DNA from: Haliea sp041746975
GTDB taxonomy: Bacteria; Pseudomonadota; Gammaproteobacteria; Pseudomonadales; Halieaceae
Assembly (NCBI GenBank): GCA_041746975.1
Contig: JBGTGB010000215.1
Location: 1 to 6,425 of the forward strand
Length of the DNA stretch: 6,425 nucleotides
Direction of reading: 5' to 3'
Made by a program: the position numbers and the translations under genes. Below the pieces are notes generated by a model that did not search any database, was not told the origin of the DNA, and saw only the letters and a program-made list of their open reading frames with translations. Below, in pieces: positions 4,683 through 6,425 of this stretch (position 1 is its first letter; each line of letters opens with the position of its first letter).

Positions 4683-6425
4683 TCAGGGCGCCGGCCGATA
4701 CCAGATAGGCGAAGTGTAGGCGCGCTCCTGGTGGGTCAGGGCGGTGCCAGGAGGTATGTCGGCATTCAGTCGCACTTGGTCGTACAGGGTCCAGCGCGGG
4801 GTCGGAATCTCGAGTACCCGCGCGTAGTAGACGGCCGGTTGCGCGGGATCAAAGTCCGGATCGGTCCACACGGTCATCAGCTCGGCATTGCCAATCGTGT
4901 TGGCATAGGTGGCGGAGGTCAGGTCTACGGTGTCGCCAACGGCTGCGAGTTTACCTGCCTCATCCTGGGTGCGCCCGTCGGACCAGGCGACGTCGTAAAT
5001 CTTCTCCCGGGCCTCGCCCCAGCTGTCCACCCAGCCCTTCACCACCTGGATGCGGTCCAGGTTGGCGCCGTCTGGTTCCTTGAGCGCTGAGAGCATGAAT
5101 ACTGGCGCCTTGCCATCCTTCGCAGGCGGCAGTTCCCCGCCCATGGGGACACCTTTCTGGTAGCCTCGCAGGGCGGGGTGGGGGCCGGCGAGATCTTCCG
5201 CCGTGTACTCCCAGCCGCCGAAGAAGCGTACCCGGATGCGCGGACCCGTGGTGGCATAGACTTCCCGCCGCTGCATGGCATCAAACAGTGCCTCCCGGGT
5301 GTTCTCCAGGGCCCAGACGGCAGCATAGCCGGATGCGATCTGCAGGGCGCTGTTCATTTCCGCTTCCGGGATGCCCCAGAGTTTGCTGGCACGATCCGGT
5401 GACGGCTCATGGGTGACCATCTTGCCCCAGTAATTGTCTTCCTCCACCGCGGCCAGCGCAGTGTGGGCATCCGTGCTGCCGATCATGCCGAACTGGAAGG
5501 GGTTGACGCCAATGCGCTGCTCCAGTTGCAGGCCCACCTGCAGGGCAGGGCGGGCATACTGGAAGCGCTGCATATCGTCCTGCTGGGGCTTACTCATGTC
5601 GATGTTGTACTGGTCCCAGGTACCGTAGTCGGCGAATTCATCGGTGGGTGACAACAGTGGGTGTGCTTCGCTGTCACCCTTGATCTGGGTGACTTCAATC
5701 AGTGGCTCCCAGCGGATGCGCTCGCGGGCATAGGCCGCAGTCATTGCTGCTCCGTCCTGGGTGGTGGGTGCGAACATCAGCCCGCCGCTCAGGTTGCTAT
5801 TGTGGGGAATGGCCAGGGCCCGGCCGCCAGTGCTGGCCTCGTAGTCTGCCAGGTAGCGCCAGAGAGCCTCTGGATCATCGCTGTCGAAGGCGGAGAAGGG
5901 CGTGACCTGGTTGGCCCGGTCGGCGCCATCACGCAGCACCACCACCCGGTGCAGATTGTTACCATCGGGCATCGCGGACCACTCGAAGCCGACGAAGGCG
6001 GTAAAGATCCCGGGTGTGTTGGCCTCGTCGGCAATTCGGTTGTTTTCCTCCCAGGGGGAGGGCAGCGAATCCGGCAGAGTGACCAGGGGCTTGCCCGCGG
6101 CATAGGATGCGCCGATGTCCAGCATCATGCGGCCGAATCCGATGGCATCGCCAGCGGTGAGGACCTCGCGCCAGCTGCGAGCGGTTTCGTTTTCGAGAAT
6201 GGCGGGTTCGCCGGCACGGACCAGGGGCATGATTCCCAGGTACTCCGCGTGGTCCGATACCACCAGGAAATCCAGCGGCCGGTTTATCCTGGCCTCCATG
6301 CCGTTGGTGGCGGTTACGGTTTCACCGCGGGCGAAGCGGTAGGCATGCTCGGGCCCCAAGTCCCGGGTGCCAAACAGGTTGGCATCCAGTGAGACCGAGG
6401 TGTGCAGGTGGGTGTCACCCCAGAA
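4683..6425 (-). CDS. DUF3604 family protein, PHP-like metal-dependent hydrolase fold (N-terminus beyond window)
   Basis: 580 residues are visible, ending at the TGA complementary to 4683-4685. The frame is open to the right edge: the residues before the first possible in-window start are FWGDTHLHTSVSLDANLFG, the conserved opening of DUF3604, so the true start lies outside. Only a short N-terminus, usually a signal peptide in this family, is probably missing. Motifs in order: GDTHLHTS (HxH, 6402-6410), DFLVVSDHAEYLG, GFEWSAMPDGNNLHRVVVLRD, ALAIPHNSN, LIEVTQIKGDSEAH, GMIGSTDAHT (about 5460-5490) and YTSPIWYRPAP at the end. HxH, DHxE, PHN and DAH are arranged like the metal ligands of PHP-type phosphoesterases, so a metal-dependent hydrolase is a reasonable inference. 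To my knowledge the family has no established substrate. It converges on the SRPBCC gene with 35 bases between, so it is not in that operon. Confidence 0.88.
   Translation of the reverse strand, partial: FWGDTHLHTSVSLDANLFGTRDLGPEHAYRFARGETVTATNGMEARINRPLDFLVVSDHAEYLGIMPLVRAGEPAILENETARSWREVLTAGDAIGFGRMMLDIGASYAAGKPLVTLPDSLPSPWEENNRIADEANTPGIFTAFVGFEWSAMPDGNNLHRVVVLRDGADRANQVTPFSAFDSDDPEALWRYLADYEASTGGRALAIPHNSNLSGGLMFAPTTQDGAAMTAAYARERIRWEPLIEVTQIKGDSEAHPLLSPTDEFADYGTWDQYNIDMSKPQQDDMQRFQYARPALQVGLQLEQRIGVNPFQFGMIGSTDAHTALAAVEEDNYWGKMVTHEPSPDRASKLWGIPEAEMNSALQIASGYAAVWALENTREALFDAMQRREVYATTGPRIRVRFFGGWEYTAEDLAGPHPALRGYQKGVPMGGELPPAKDGKAPVFMLSALKEPDGANLDRIQVVKGWVDSWGEAREKIYDVAWSDGRTQDEAGKLAAVGDTVDLTSATYANTIGNAELMTVWTDPDFDPAQPAVYYARVLEIPTPRWTLYDQVRLNADIPPGTALTHQERAYTSPIWYRPAP

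Noticed and set aside
6357..6359. TTG as the start of the DUF3604 protein
   Set aside because: The frame stays open to the window edge and the residues upstream (FWGDTHLHTS) are the conserved metal-binding opening of the family, so the start lies outside the window.
5661..6392. 243-codon open frame on the plus strand
   Set aside because: It is antisense to conserved DUF3604 motifs, and its composition is typical of a shadow frame in GC-rich DNA.

Overview
This is a GC-rich window (roughly 60% G+C by eye) with tightly packed genes. Its content points to a Gram-negative, probably aerobic heterotrophic proteobacterium. The best guess is a marine gammaproteobacterium of the Halieaceae (OM60/NOR5) type. 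That guess rests only on the kinds of genes present (a PQQ dehydrogenase lipoprotein, a D-aminoacylase-like amidohydrolase, a DUF3604 protein and a cardiolipin synthase) and is weak; no rRNA or other taxonomic marker is present.

Layout, left to right: (1) bases 2-214, plus strand: the last 70 codons of a phospholipase-D-type cardiolipin synthase. (2) Bases 216-324, plus strand: a short remnant that encodes the C-terminal tail of a [2Fe-2S] plant-type ferredoxin domain, as found at the end of PaaE/KshB-type oxygenase reductases. It is split by a one-base frameshift and has lost everything upstream. (3) Bases 333-2291, minus strand: a complete PQQ-dependent dehydrogenase related to membrane glucose/quinate dehydrogenases, but with a lipoprotein signal peptide in place of the membrane-spanning N-terminus. 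(4) Bases 2292-2431: a 140-base divergent control region with a 16-base palindrome touching the ribosome binding site of the next gene. (5) Bases 2432-4225, plus strand: a complete 597-residue metal-dependent amidohydrolase of the D-aminoacylase/amidohydrolase-3 group. (6) Bases 4225-4647, plus strand: a 140-residue SRPBCC (START-like) protein whose ATG overlaps the previous stop as ATGA, so the two form a coupled pair. (7) Bases 4683-6425, minus strand: a DUF3604 protein with PHP-like metal-binding motifs, running off the right edge.

The window reads as accessory catabolic gene content beside a housekeeping lipid gene. The periplasm-facing PQQ dehydrogenase would oxidise an alcohol, sugar or cyclic polyol and feed electrons to respiration. 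The cytoplasmic amidohydrolase would cleave an amide or related bond, and the SRPBCC protein may bind or process a hydrophobic ligand in the same pathway. The substrates cannot be read from the sequence, and a shared pathway is an inference from position only. The points most worth a second look are the frameshifted ferredoxin tail at the cardiolipin synthase boundary, the departure of the amidohydrolase from the canonical D-aminoacylase metal site, and the amidohydrolase-SRPBCC coupling. I saw no CRISPR array, tRNA, rRNA, insertion sequence or integrase.
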